Origin: Alphaproteobacteria bacterium | GTDB taxonomy: Bacteria > Pseudomonadota > Alphaproteobacteria > Puniceispirillales > Puniceispirillaceae | Assembly (NCBI GenBank): GCA_009920665.1 | Contig: RFZL01000007.1 | Span: forward strand, 1 to 64,000 | Direction: 5' to 3' | DNA: 64,000 nucleotides | Shown: positions 52,282 to 61,317 of the stretch, one piece after another | Layout of the letters: the number at the start of each line of letters is the position of its first letter | Numbering within the stretch: the stretch's first letter is position 1 | Notes under the pieces: generated by a model | Database searches by the model: none | What the model was told of the DNA's origin: nothing | The model's input: the letters and a program-made list of their open reading frames with translations, nothing else | Position numbers and translations under genes: made by a program

Positions 52282-53251
52282 TCACCTGTTATGGGCGATG
52301 CGGCCGATCAGGTTGAGGAGCAGTTGCGCGGCCAGTGTTGTCGTGCTGCCGGTCGGGTCATAGTCCGGCGCCACCTCGACAAGGTCCACCCCGACGATGC
52401 TGCCGCGTTTCGTCAGCCCGTCGAGAAGTTCCAGCACCTCGTAATACAGGAACCCGCCATGCGACGGCGTGCCGGTGCCGGGGGCGATGGACGGGTCGAA
52501 CCCGTCAATGTCGATGGTGACGTAATAGCGCTGGCCGGCCGGAATGCGGGCCAGCATGCCATCCACCCCGAGGGCACGGAACTGGCGCACCGACTGGATG
52601 TCCGAGCCCATGGCGCGGGCATCCTCATAGCCGTCACGGGCGGTCGATGACACATTGCGGATGCCGATCTGCGACAGGCCGGTCACATAGGGTTTTTCGG
52701 CGGCGCGGCGCATCGGGTTGCCATGGCCATGACGCACGCCGTGCCGTTCATCGACAAAGTCCAGATGCGCGTCGATCTGCACCAGATGGAACGGGGCCTC
52801 GCCGGCAAAGGCGTTGATGCAAGGGATGTTCACCGAATGGTCGCCGCCAAGCACCACCGGCACCGCGCCGGCGGCAAGGATCGCGCGCACGCCGGCCTCG
52901 ATATTGGCGTGGCTGCTGACGGTGTCGGTATGGATGATGTCGGCATCGCCGATATCGACGATCCGCACCCTGTCAGTCTCCAGATAGGTGACGTCATCCT
53001 CATGGTCATAGGCACCGGCATGGCCGAAGGAGAACAGGGTCGAGGCCTCGCGGATGCCGCGCGGGCCGAAGCGCGCGCCGGCGCGGAACTGCGTGCCGAA
53101 ATCGAACGGCGCGCCAAGGATCGCGAAATCGGCGTCGCGCGAAATCGGCGTCGATGGCGTCCCAGTCGGGCTGGTAGGGATATTTGCCAAAGCTGCACAG
53201 CCCCACGAACGGCAGGTTCAGCCGCCCGCTGTCATATCCATGTTTGCTCAT
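52282..53251 (-). pseudogene. Agmatinase/arginase-family ureohydrolase, frameshifted by a 16-bp tandem duplication
   Basis: N-terminal frame (ORF 53006..53257) reads MSKHGYDSGRLNLPFVGLCSFGKYPYQPDWDAIDADFA then goes out of frame; the family sequence continues as DADFAILGAPFDFGTQFRAGARFGPRGIRE...LGGDHSVN...QIDAHLDF...VTIDIDGFDPSIAPGTGTPSHGG in ORF 52282..53190. May be a true frameshift, a switchable one, or an assembly error. Confidence 0.85.
53122..53153. repeat. Perfect 16-bp tandem duplication inside the ureohydrolase gene
   Basis: cgcgaaatcggcgtcg (53122-53137) immediately repeated (53138-53153). Confidence 0.97.
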
Positions 53252-53404
53252 CATCACTCCTCAAGCGGCCGCCATGTCCTGTCATCATGCAAGGCTAGTC
53301 GAAAACCGGCACCGCGAGAAGAGGCCGCGCACGGCGATGATGCGCCAGGCCCCGGCGCCAAAAGCCTTTGCACGCGGCGCGAAGGTGAGGCAAGCTTCGC
53401 CGAA

Positions 53405-53454
53405 CGTAACGCCAATACAGCCGTAACGCCAATACAGACGTAACGCCAATACCG
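53405..53454. repeat. 17-bp-period direct repeats, 3 copies, in divergent intergenic region
   Basis: cgtaacgccaatacag at 53405 and 53422, cgtaacgccaataccg at 53439. Confidence 0.95.
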
Positions 53455-53464
53455 GGTGACAACC

Positions 53465-54244
53465 ATGCCGATCAGACTGACCGCGGCGCAGCAGGAGGCC
53501 TATGAGCGAGACGGATTCGTCGCGCCAATCGATATTTTCAGCCCCGCGGAGGCCGCCGACATCCGCGCCGCGCTGGAGGAGGCCGAGCGCCGCTGGCCCG
53601 AGGGGATGGCCGGCGCGAACCGCAACAACGCGCATTATGTGCTGCCGGCGCTGGACGCGATCACGCATGACAGCCGGATTCTGGATGCTGTCGAGGATCT
53701 GATCGGGCCGGATATCCTTGTCGCCGGCACCACCCTGTTCATCAAGGAACCGGAGACGAAGGGATTCATCAGCTGGCACCAGGATGCCCGCTATATCGGG
53801 CTGGAGCCACATGACTGGGTGACCGGCTGGCTGGCGATCAGCAACGTGACCGAGGAGAATGGCGACACCTATGGCGAGGACAATCTGCTGACCCGCGGCC
53901 AGACGGTGCCGGATGTCGATGAAGATGCCGCCGTCGCGGTACCGCTGAAACCGGGACAGCTGTCATTGCATCACCCGCGCATTGTCCACGGGTCGGGACC
54001 GAACATGTCCGGCGAACGGCGGATCGGATTCGCCATGCAGAGCTATATCGCGCCGAATGTCGAACAGGTGATCGGCCGAATCTGGGTGCAGCAGGCGCGC
54101 GGCACCGACCGGTTCGGACATCATGATACCGCGCCGCGCCCGAACGGGGCGATGCAGCCGCGCGACATCCAGTTCCGCGACGAGGCGAATGAGCGCCTGT
54201 CCGACATCTTCTATGCCGGTGCCAGCCGCAAGGGCCGCTATTGA
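53465..54244 (+). CDS. Phytanoyl-CoA dioxygenase (PhyH) family protein
   Basis: ISWHQDARYIGLEPHDWVTGWLAISNVTEENG ... LHHPRIVHGSGPNMSGERRIGFAMQ; Fe(II)/2OG HxD...H and Arg motifs. Confidence 0.88.
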   Translation: MPIRLTAAQQEAYERDGFVAPIDIFSPAEAADIRAALEEAERRWPEGMAGANRNNAHYVLPALDAITHDSRILDAVEDLIGPDILVAGTTLFIKEPETKGFISWHQDARYIGLEPHDWVTGWLAISNVTEENGDTYGEDNLLTRGQTVPDVDEDAAVAVPLKPGQLSLHHPRIVHGSGPNMSGERRIGFAMQSYIAPNVEQVIGRIWVQQARGTDRFGHHDTAPRPNGAMQPRDIQFRDEANERLSDIFYAGASRKGRY

Positions 54245-54342
54245 TACCGCAGGCGGGCCATACAGAAAAAGTCCGCTGGAGACAGGGCCCAAACAGAAAA
54301 AGCCCACATGTAAAGGGCCCACATATAAAAGGAACACCCCAT

Positions 54343-55488
54343 ATGGATGCCAATCTTGCCGCCGCGCTGGCCACCCCGTTCACGCTTGACGCCAACCCCG
54401 GACGCGCCGCCGCCACCTTCCCCGACCTGGCGGGCTCGCTCGACGTGGCAGCGATGGATGCCGCGCAGGCGGTGATCAGCGGCTGGTCCGGCTATGTACC
54501 GACACCGCTTCATGATCTGCCGGAGATCGCCGATCATCTTGGCGTCGGGCAGGTTGTCTACAAGGATGAAGCGGCGCGTTTCGGGCTGGGGTCGTTCAAG
54601 GCGCTTGGCGGTGCCTATGCCGTCGCCGCGCTGGCCCGCCAGATCGAGGCACAGGGTGGCAGCACCGCCGAGTTGACCGTCGCCACCGCCACCGATGGCA
54701 ATCATGGCCGGTCGGTGGCCTGGGGGGCGGCGCGTGCCGGCTGTGCGGCGAAAATCTATATCCACGCGCATGTCAGCCAGGCCCGCGAGGATGCCATGGC
54801 CGCCTTCGGTGCCGAGGTGATCCGGATCGATGGCAATTACGAGGCCTCGCTCGCCGCCTGCAAGCAGGACGCGGCAGCGCATGGCTGGCAGATCGTCTCC
54901 GACACATCATGGCCGGGCTATCACGAGGTGCCGCTGACGGTGATGGCAGGCTATACGGTGATGTCGCGCGAGATCCTGGCGCAGCTTGGCGGGGTGCCGA
55001 GCCATGCCATGCTGCCGGTCGGGGTTGGCGGGCTGGCGGCCGGGATCATCGCGCCGCTGTGGCAGGCGGCGGGATCATCGCTTGGCCATATGATCGCGGT
55101 CGAATCACATATGAGCGCCTGCATGCGCGACAGTCTTGTCGCCGGCACGCCGACACTTGTCGATATCACCGAGGAAACGCTGATGGCCGGGCTGTCATGC
55201 GGCGAGGTGTCCGACCTTGCCTGGGACATCCTGAAACCGACAGTCAGCCATTGCGTGACCATCGGTGACGAGGCGGTGGCGCCGCTGATGCGCTGGTTCC
55301 ATCACCGCACCGATGCGATCGAGGCCGGCGAATGCTCGACCTCGGGGCTGGCCGCACTGCTGGCAATGCATGCGGACGGGGCGGCGTGGGAGCAACTTGA
55401 AATGACGCCGGACTCGGTCGTGCTGCTTGTCGGCACCGAGGGCGCGACGGACCCTGATTTCTATCGCCGGACGGTCGGCATCGCCTGA
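54343..55488 (+). CDS. PLP-dependent diaminopropionate ammonia-lyase-like protein
   Basis: PTPLHDLPEIADHLGVGQVVYKDEAARFGLGSFKALGGAYAVA, TDGNHGRSVAWGA; fold-type II PLP enzyme, start trimmed to 54343. Confidence 0.82.
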   Translation: MDANLAAALATPFTLDANPGRAAATFPDLAGSLDVAAMDAAQAVISGWSGYVPTPLHDLPEIADHLGVGQVVYKDEAARFGLGSFKALGGAYAVAALARQIEAQGGSTAELTVATATDGNHGRSVAWGAARAGCAAKIYIHAHVSQAREDAMAAFGAEVIRIDGNYEASLAACKQDAAAHGWQIVSDTSWPGYHEVPLTVMAGYTVMSREILAQLGGVPSHAMLPVGVGGLAAGIIAPLWQAAGSSLGHMIAVESHMSACMRDSLVAGTPTLVDITEETLMAGLSCGEVSDLAWDILKPTVSHCVTIGDEAVAPLMRWFHHRTDAIEAGECSTSGLAALLAMHADGAAWEQLEMTPDSVVLLVGTEGATDPDFYRRTVGIA

Positions 55489-55499
55489 ACCCGTCCAGG

Positions 55500-56636
55500 C
55501 TATCTGATCAGGATCGATTCATCGACCTCGGACAGGTTCGAGCGGCCGCACAGCGCCATCGTCAGGTCGAGTTCCTTGTGCAGGATTTCCAGCACCTTCG
55601 TGACACCGGCCTGGCCTCCCGCGCCAAGCCCGTAGAGAAAGGCGCGGCCGATCAGCGTGCCTTTCGCGCCAAGGGCGACAGCGCGCAGAATGTCCTGTCC
55701 GGTCCTGATCCCGCCATCCATCCAGACCTCGCATCTGTCACCGATGGCATCGACAATCGCCGGCAGCGCGGCGATCGAGGAGGGCGCACCGTCAAGCTGG
55801 CGCCCGCCATGGTTCGAGACGACCACCGCATCGGCGCCGACATTCACCGCCTGGCGCGCATCCTCGACATCAAGAATGCCCTTGATGATGATCTTGCCGC
55901 CCCATTGTTTGCGGATGTCGCGCACGTCATCCCAGGACAGGCTGGGGTCAAACTGGCTGGCCGTCCAGTTGGCAAGTGATGACATATCCTTCACCCCGTC
56001 CACATGTCCGACGATATTGCGGAATTCGCGGCGGCGCGTTGCCAGCATACCAAGGCACCAGGACGGCTTGGTCGCCAGATTGATCATGTTCCTCAATGTC
56101 GGTTTCGGCGGTGCCGACAGCCCGTTGCGCACATCCTTGTGGCGTTGCCCCATGATCTGCAGATCAAGCGTGATCATCAGCGCCGAACAATTGGCGGCCC
56201 GCGCGCGTTCGACAAGATTGCGGATGAATTTCCGGTCACGCATCACATAGAGCTGGAACCAGAAGGGCTGCGTGGTGTTTTCGGCGACATCCTCGATCGA
56301 GCAGATGGACATGGTCGACAGGGTGAACGGCACGCCAAAGGATTCGGCTGCCTTCGCCGCCAGAATTTCGCCATCTGCGTGCTGCATGCCGGTCAGCCCG
56401 GTCGGCGCCAGCGCCACCGGAATCGGCACATCCTGCCCGAGCATCGTCATCGCGGTGCTGCGTTCCGAGACGTCGATGGCGACACGCTGGCGGAACTTGA
56501 TGTTCTGAAGATCGGCCTCATTCGCGGCAAAGGTCGATTCCGTCCACGACCCGCTCTCGCAATAGTCATAGAACATGCGCGGCACGCGCCGCTGCATCTG
56601 TTTGCGCAGATCATCAACACAGGCGATGACGGCCAT
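55500..56636 (-). CDS. FMN-dependent alpha-hydroxy-acid oxidizing protein (second copy of family in window)
   Basis: VVSNHGGRQLDGAPSSIAALPAIVDAIGDRCEVWMDGGIRTGQD; start trimmed to 56636. Confidence 0.92.
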   Translation of the reverse strand: MAVIACVDDLRKQMQRRVPRMFYDYCESGSWTESTFAANEADLQNIKFRQRVAIDVSERSTAMTMLGQDVPIPVALAPTGLTGMQHADGEILAAKAAESFGVPFTLSTMSICSIEDVAENTTQPFWFQLYVMRDRKFIRNLVERARAANCSALMITLDLQIMGQRHKDVRNGLSAPPKPTLRNMINLATKPSWCLGMLATRRREFRNIVGHVDGVKDMSSLANWTASQFDPSLSWDDVRDIRKQWGGKIIIKGILDVEDARQAVNVGADAVVVSNHGGRQLDGAPSSIAALPAIVDAIGDRCEVWMDGGIRTGQDILRAVALGAKGTLIGRAFLYGLGAGGQAGVTKVLEILHKELDLTMALCGRSNLSEVDESILIR

Positions 56637-56710
56637 GGAGCACACCTCGTATCCGGAAATCTTGCCCGACAGAAGGGGCGACAAATAAACCACGGGGGCG
56701 TAGATGAAGT

Positions 56711-58354
56711 CTAGCCCGCGCGCCGCAGCATGTTATTCATCAGGATTACCGGCACCAGACCGGCAACGACAATCATGAGCGCCGGCAGCGCCGCCGTCTC
56801 GAGCATCTCGTCCTTGGCGAACTGGTATGTATAGGTGGCGAGCGTCTCGAAATCGAACGGGCGCAGCAGCAGCGTGATCGGCAGTTCCTTCATGATGTCG
56901 ACAAAGCACAGAAGGCCGCCTGCCAGCATCGAGCCGCGCAACAGCGGCAGGATCACCAGCCTCAGGCTGGGCCCGAATCCGTGCCCGAGACAGCGGCTGG
57001 CATTCATCATATTGTCCGGAAGACGCCTGATCCCCGACATCAGCGCCCCGTAACCGACAGCCTGGAAACGCACAAGATAGGCGGTCAGAAGGATGCCGCC
57101 GCCCCCAAGCAGCAGGGTCGCGCGCGGGTCTCCGACAAGCCCGCCCCAGGCACGGTCGACAACACCGGCAAAGATCAGCACCCCGATGGCCAGCATCGTG
57201 CCGGGGATGGCATAGCCGCTTGATGCCGCCATGGTCAGGCGCCGCACGACAATGCCGCCGCGATAGGTGGCCGCCAGAACCAGCAGCATCGATACCGCGA
57301 CAATCAGCAGCGCCGCCGCGCCCGCCATCAAAATGGTGGCGCCGACCGTGTCGATGACCTGGCCAAGCTGGTCGGTGACGGGATTGCCAAGGACGAATTT
57401 CAGCAGCACCCCGACCGGGATCACAAAGCCAAGAAGCAGCGGCAGCGCGCATACGGCCTGACAGGCAATCCGACCTTTCAGGCCAAGGTCAAGAGGCTGC
57501 AGCTCGAGGGTGGATTTGCCATTGCCGGCAAACCGCTGGCGCGATCTGGCATAGAGTTCCAGACCAAGAAGGCTGAGGATGAACACAAAGCCGAGCAGCG
57601 ACATCTGGGCTGCGGCGACGATATTGTTCATGCCAAGCCAGACATTGAAAATGCCGAGTGTGATCGTCTCGACGGCGAAATATTCGACCGTGCCGAAATC
57701 CGACACCACCTCCATCAGGACCAGGGCGAGGCCGGCGGTGATGGCCGGCCGCGCGAGCGGCAGTCCCACCGACCAGAATTGCGACTTGTCATGCACAAGC
57801 GCGATCTCGAACAGGCTGGCCGGGGTCAGCCGGAAGGCGATCCGTGTCACCATATAGATGTAGGGATACAGCACCGAGGCCATGACAAGAACAGCGCCGC
57901 CAAGCGAGCGGATCTCGGGGAACCAGTAATCCGCCGGTCGCTGCCAGCCGAACAGGTCACGAAGAAGCGACTGCACCGGCCCGGCATATTCCAGAAAGTC
58001 GGTATAGGTATAGGCGATGATATAGGCCGGGATGGCGGCCGGTAGTAGCAGCAGCCATTCAAAAATCCGCTTTGCCGGGAAGCTGTAGCGGGTGATGACC
58101 CATGCCGTGCTGACGCCAAAGAAGACGGACAGCACCCCGACACCGAGCATCAGCAACAGCGTGTTCACCACATAACGCGGCAGCACCGTCGAGACCAGAT
58201 GCCCCCACAGGCCCCGGCTGTCGCCGAGGGCGGTCAGCCACAGGGCGAGGATCGGCCCCAGGATCAACAGGCATATCAGAATGGCGGCGACCGACCAGCC
58301 GTCGAAACGGCGGGCCGGCCGGCCTGACCAATATGACAGGAAGGTGGCTACCAT
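56711..58354 (-). CDS. Iron(III) ABC transporter permease (FbpB-like)
   Basis: 12-TM fused permease; downstream of and overlapping the ferric-binding protein gene. Confidence 0.9.
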   Translation of the reverse strand: MVATFLSYWSGRPARRFDGWSVAAILICLLILGPILALWLTALGDSRGLWGHLVSTVLPRYVVNTLLLMLGVGVLSVFFGVSTAWVITRYSFPAKRIFEWLLLLPAAIPAYIIAYTYTDFLEYAGPVQSLLRDLFGWQRPADYWFPEIRSLGGAVLVMASVLYPYIYMVTRIAFRLTPASLFEIALVHDKSQFWSVGLPLARPAITAGLALVLMEVVSDFGTVEYFAVETITLGIFNVWLGMNNIVAAAQMSLLGFVFILSLLGLELYARSRQRFAGNGKSTLELQPLDLGLKGRIACQAVCALPLLLGFVIPVGVLLKFVLGNPVTDQLGQVIDTVGATILMAGAAALLIVAVSMLLVLAATYRGGIVVRRLTMAASSGYAIPGTMLAIGVLIFAGVVDRAWGGLVGDPRATLLLGGGGILLTAYLVRFQAVGYGALMSGIRRLPDNMMNASRCLGHGFGPSLRLVILPLLRGSMLAGGLLCFVDIMKELPITLLLRPFDFETLATYTYQFAKDEMLETAALPALMIVVAGLVPVILMNNMLRRAG

Positions 58355-59433
58355 CCGACCCGGTCGATGATCATCTGCGCGTCGGGTGCCAGTGTGGCAA
58401 GACTTTCAATCGCCAGTTCATCACGCTTGAAATCGCCCCATGACGCCAACACGCCGCCGGGTGCGACGGCTGGATTGACCGGATATTCGAAATTGACCTC
58501 ACCATAGAGTTGCTGCGCCACCGGCGTTGTCAGGAATTCGAGGAACCTGCGCGCCGCCTCGGGGTTCGGGCTGTGCCGCGCCATACCGCCACCGGAAATA
58601 TTGACATGGGTGCCACGGCCATTCTGGTTGGTGAAGACAAGCCTGATCGCGCCGGCCCAGTCCTTCTGCTCCGGCTTGTCGCCATACAGCATGTTCCCAT
58701 AATAATAATGGTTCATGATCGCCACATCGCACTGGCCTTCAAAAATGGCCTTGGCCTGCGCGCGGTCATTGCCCTGCGGCTTGCGAGCGAAATTCGCCAC
58801 CATACCATCAGCCCAGGCCTCGGCGGCCTCGGCTCCGTTCGCCGCAATGACCGACGCCATCAGCGCCCGGTTATAGACATGGCTTCCCTTGCGGCTGCAA
58901 ATACGCCCTTGCCATTGCGGGTCGGCAAGATCCTCGATATCGGCTATGGCGCCTTCGGCGACCCGGTCAACCGAGGTCGCGACGAGGCGGGCCCGCGTCG
59001 ACAGGGCGAACCAGCGATTGTCCGCCGCGCGCAGATGCGCCGGTACATTCGCCGCCAGAACGGGCGAGTCAACCGGCGCCAGCAGATCAAGATCGGCATA
59101 TTCGCTGAGCCGGGCAATATCGACTGTCAGAATGACGTCGGCCGGGCTCGCCTCACCCTCGGCAAGAAGACGCTGCGCCAACCCCTTCGAGGCATAGACA
59201 ACACGGGTCCTGATCCCGGTCTCTGCGGTAAAGGCGTCAAGGAAGGGCTGCAACAGGAATTGCTGACGATGTGAATAGATATTGATCTCGGCAGCGGCGG
59301 CCATGACGGGTCCGCCACCGATAAACAGCGCTGTAAGACAGGCGGCCGCCCACGTGATGAGTCGGCCGGTGGCGCGGCGCGCTGCCACCTGTGCCTTTGG
59401 TTTTGCCTTTGGCGTTGCCGTTGCAACATGCAT
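58348..59433 (-). CDS. Fe(3+) ABC transporter substrate-binding protein (FbpA/FutA-like)
   Basis: EINIYSHRQQFLLQPFLDAFTAETGIRTRVVYASKGLAQRLLAEGEASPADVILTVDIARL, NHYYYGNML; start trimmed to MHVATATP at 59433. Confidence 0.92.
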   Translation of the reverse strand: MHVATATPKAKPKAQVAARRATGRLITWAAACLTALFIGGGPVMAAAAEINIYSHRQQFLLQPFLDAFTAETGIRTRVVYASKGLAQRLLAEGEASPADVILTVDIARLSEYADLDLLAPVDSPVLAANVPAHLRAADNRWFALSTRARLVATSVDRVAEGAIADIEDLADPQWQGRICSRKGSHVYNRALMASVIAANGAEAAEAWADGMVANFARKPQGNDRAQAKAIFEGQCDVAIMNHYYYGNMLYGDKPEQKDWAGAIRLVFTNQNGRGTHVNISGGGMARHSPNPEAARRFLEFLTTPVAQQLYGEVNFEYPVNPAVAPGGVLASWGDFKRDELAIESLATLAPDAQMIIDRVGW

Positions 59434-59470
59434 GGTCTGTTTCCCCCGACTGGCATCAGTGTCTAATGGC

Positions 59471-59545
59471 TGAGAATGATTATCAAATGCAAATTCATCG
59501 CAATTGGCAAGAGAAATATTGAGAATGATTATCAAAATCATTATT
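59471..59545. promoter_or_regulatory. Two Fur-box-like operators
   Basis: tgagaatgattatcaaatgcaaattc (59471) and tgagaatgattatcaaaatcattatt (59520) resemble GATAATGATAATCATTATC; upstream of the ferric-binding protein gene. Confidence 0.8.
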
Positions 59546-59734
59546 ATTAAATTTATATAATAAATACAACATTTTAAATTTCAAGCAATCTCCAGATCGT
59601 AGCAAAAACACGGTTGGGTATTATTGTCGCACTGCCCGGCCAGATGCGCCCTCAGACCCAAACCGGTTGCGCGAACAGGCCGTCACGTCTATATCCGGCG
59701 AAGTTTCTGTCCCCCGTAAGAGTGTCCCGCCGCC

Positions 59735-60430
59735 ATGTTTGACGACGCGCTTGTCATCGCGATCCTGCAGATCATCGCGATTGACATCATCCTCGGCGGC
59801 GACAACGCCATCATCATCGCGCTTGCCTGTCGCAACCTGCCGCAACGGCAGAAACGGCTCGGCATCCTGTGGGGAACGGCCGGCGCCATCATCCTGCGGG
59901 TGATACTGGTGTTTTTCGCCAGCACCCTGCTGACCGTGCCGTCGCTGAAGCTGATTGGCGGGGTGCTGCTGCTGTGGATCGGCGTCAAGCTGCTGGCCGA
60001 GGAAGAGGAACTCGACGAAGGGTCGGTCACGCAATCCGGCAGCCTGATGGAGGCGATCCGCACCATCATCATTGCCGATTTCGTGATGAGCCTCGACAAT
60101 TCGGTGGCCATCGCCGCGGCGGCGAAGGGCAATATGGCGCTTGTCGTCTTTGGCCTGTTGCTCAGCGTGCCGATCATCATTGGTGGCAGCGCCATCATCC
60201 TGCGGATGATGCAGCGTTTCCCCATCATTATCACACTTGGCGCGGCGCTGCTTGGGTGGCTTGCCGGCGACCTGATCGCGAACGATCCGCTGTTGAAGGA
60301 CCATATGGCCACCCTTCCCGACTGGTCCGGCAAGGCTGCCGCCGCCATCGGTGCCCTTGCCGTGGTGGCTGTCGGGCGGGGGCTTGCCAGCCGCCGGACT
60401 GCGCAGGAAAATCAGGCGTCAGGCCAGTAA
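59735..60430 (+). CDS. TerC family integral membrane protein (YjbE-like)
   Basis: IIAIDIILGGDNAIIIALACRNLP ... FVMSLDNSVAIAAAAKG. Confidence 0.92.
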   Translation: MFDDALVIAILQIIAIDIILGGDNAIIIALACRNLPQRQKRLGILWGTAGAIILRVILVFFASTLLTVPSLKLIGGVLLLWIGVKLLAEEEELDEGSVTQSGSLMEAIRTIIIADFVMSLDNSVAIAAAAKGNMALVVFGLLLSVPIIIGGSAIILRMMQRFPIIITLGAALLGWLAGDLIANDPLLKDHMATLPDWSGKAAAAIGALAVVAVGRGLASRRTAQENQASGQ

Positions 60431-61305
60431 AGCCGCATCGGATTGTCGATCAGCAAGGCCTGCTGCAAGGCTGGCGTTGGGGCGATCCGGGCGATGGTGT
60501 CGACCAGCAGCCCGTCATCGGGCCGGTGTGATTTCATGTTCGGATGCGGCCAGTCGGTGCCCCACAGAACGCGGCCGGAAAACCGTTCGACAAGATGCCG
60601 CTGGAACGGCACCACATCATCATAGGGCGGCCCGGCCACCGTCAGGCGCTCGGGACAGCTGACCTTGGTCCACAGGGTCGGCAGCTCTTCCATCAGGGTC
60701 ACGAAACGGGCGAACTCAGGCCCGTCAACCGGCTGGCTGACATCCGGCCGGCCCATATGATCAACCACCACGATGCCGGGAAGCTCCTTCAGGAAGGGCG
60801 ACAAATCGGCAAGGTCGGGTGCCTCGAAATAGACAACGACATGCCAGCCAAGCCGCTGCACCCGCTCGGCGGTGCGCATGAACACCTCGCGCGGCGTCGC
60901 ATCGACCAGACGTTTGACAAAATTGAACCTGACGCCGCGCACGCCGGCCTCATGCATCATGTCGAGCTCGTCATCGGCGATGTCATGCGCGACCACCGCC
61001 ACGCCGCGCGCCAGCCCGCCGGAGGTCCGCAGCGCGTCGATCATCGCGCTGTTGTCCTTGCCATGACAGCTTGCCTGCACGATGACATTGCGCGACAGGC
61101 CAAGATGATCGCGCAGCGCGAACAGCATGTCCTTGCCGGCATCACCGGGGGTGTATTTACGCTCCGGCGCGAAGGGAAATTCACCGGCCGGCCCGAACAC
61201 ATGGCAATGCGCGTCGACCGCGCCGGAAGGCGGTGTGAAATCGGGCCGCTTCGGATCGGGATGCCAGGTAACCTCGCCGCCGGTGGTCTTGTCAGAATCG
61301 TTCAT
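60412..61305 (-). CDS. ligI: 2-pyrone-4,6-dicarboxylate hydrolase-like amidohydrolase
   Basis: GAVDAHCHVFGPAGEFPFAPERKYTPGDAGKDMLFALRDHLGLSRNVIVQASCHG, VVDHMGRPDVSQPVDGPEF, LWGTDWPHPN. Confidence 0.88.
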   Translation of the reverse strand: MNDSDKTTGGEVTWHPDPKRPDFTPPSGAVDAHCHVFGPAGEFPFAPERKYTPGDAGKDMLFALRDHLGLSRNVIVQASCHGKDNSAMIDALRTSGGLARGVAVVAHDIADDELDMMHEAGVRGVRFNFVKRLVDATPREVFMRTAERVQRLGWHVVVYFEAPDLADLSPFLKELPGIVVVDHMGRPDVSQPVDGPEFARFVTLMEELPTLWTKVSCPERLTVAGPPYDDVVPFQRHLVERFSGRVLWGTDWPHPNMKSHRPDDGLLVDTIARIAPTPALQQALLIDNPMRLYWPDA

Positions 61306-61317
61306 GTCCGTCTTCCC

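Noticed and set aside
53006-53257. Separate small protein beginning SKHGYDSGRLNLPFVGLCSFGKYP
   Set aside because: Better explained as the true N-terminus of the ureohydrolase split off by the 16-bp duplication.
38131-56636. Two alpha-hydroxy-acid oxidases as a recent duplication
   Set aside because: Outside the shared FMN-domain motifs the two sequences differ extensively, so they are separate paralogs rather than a recent repeat.
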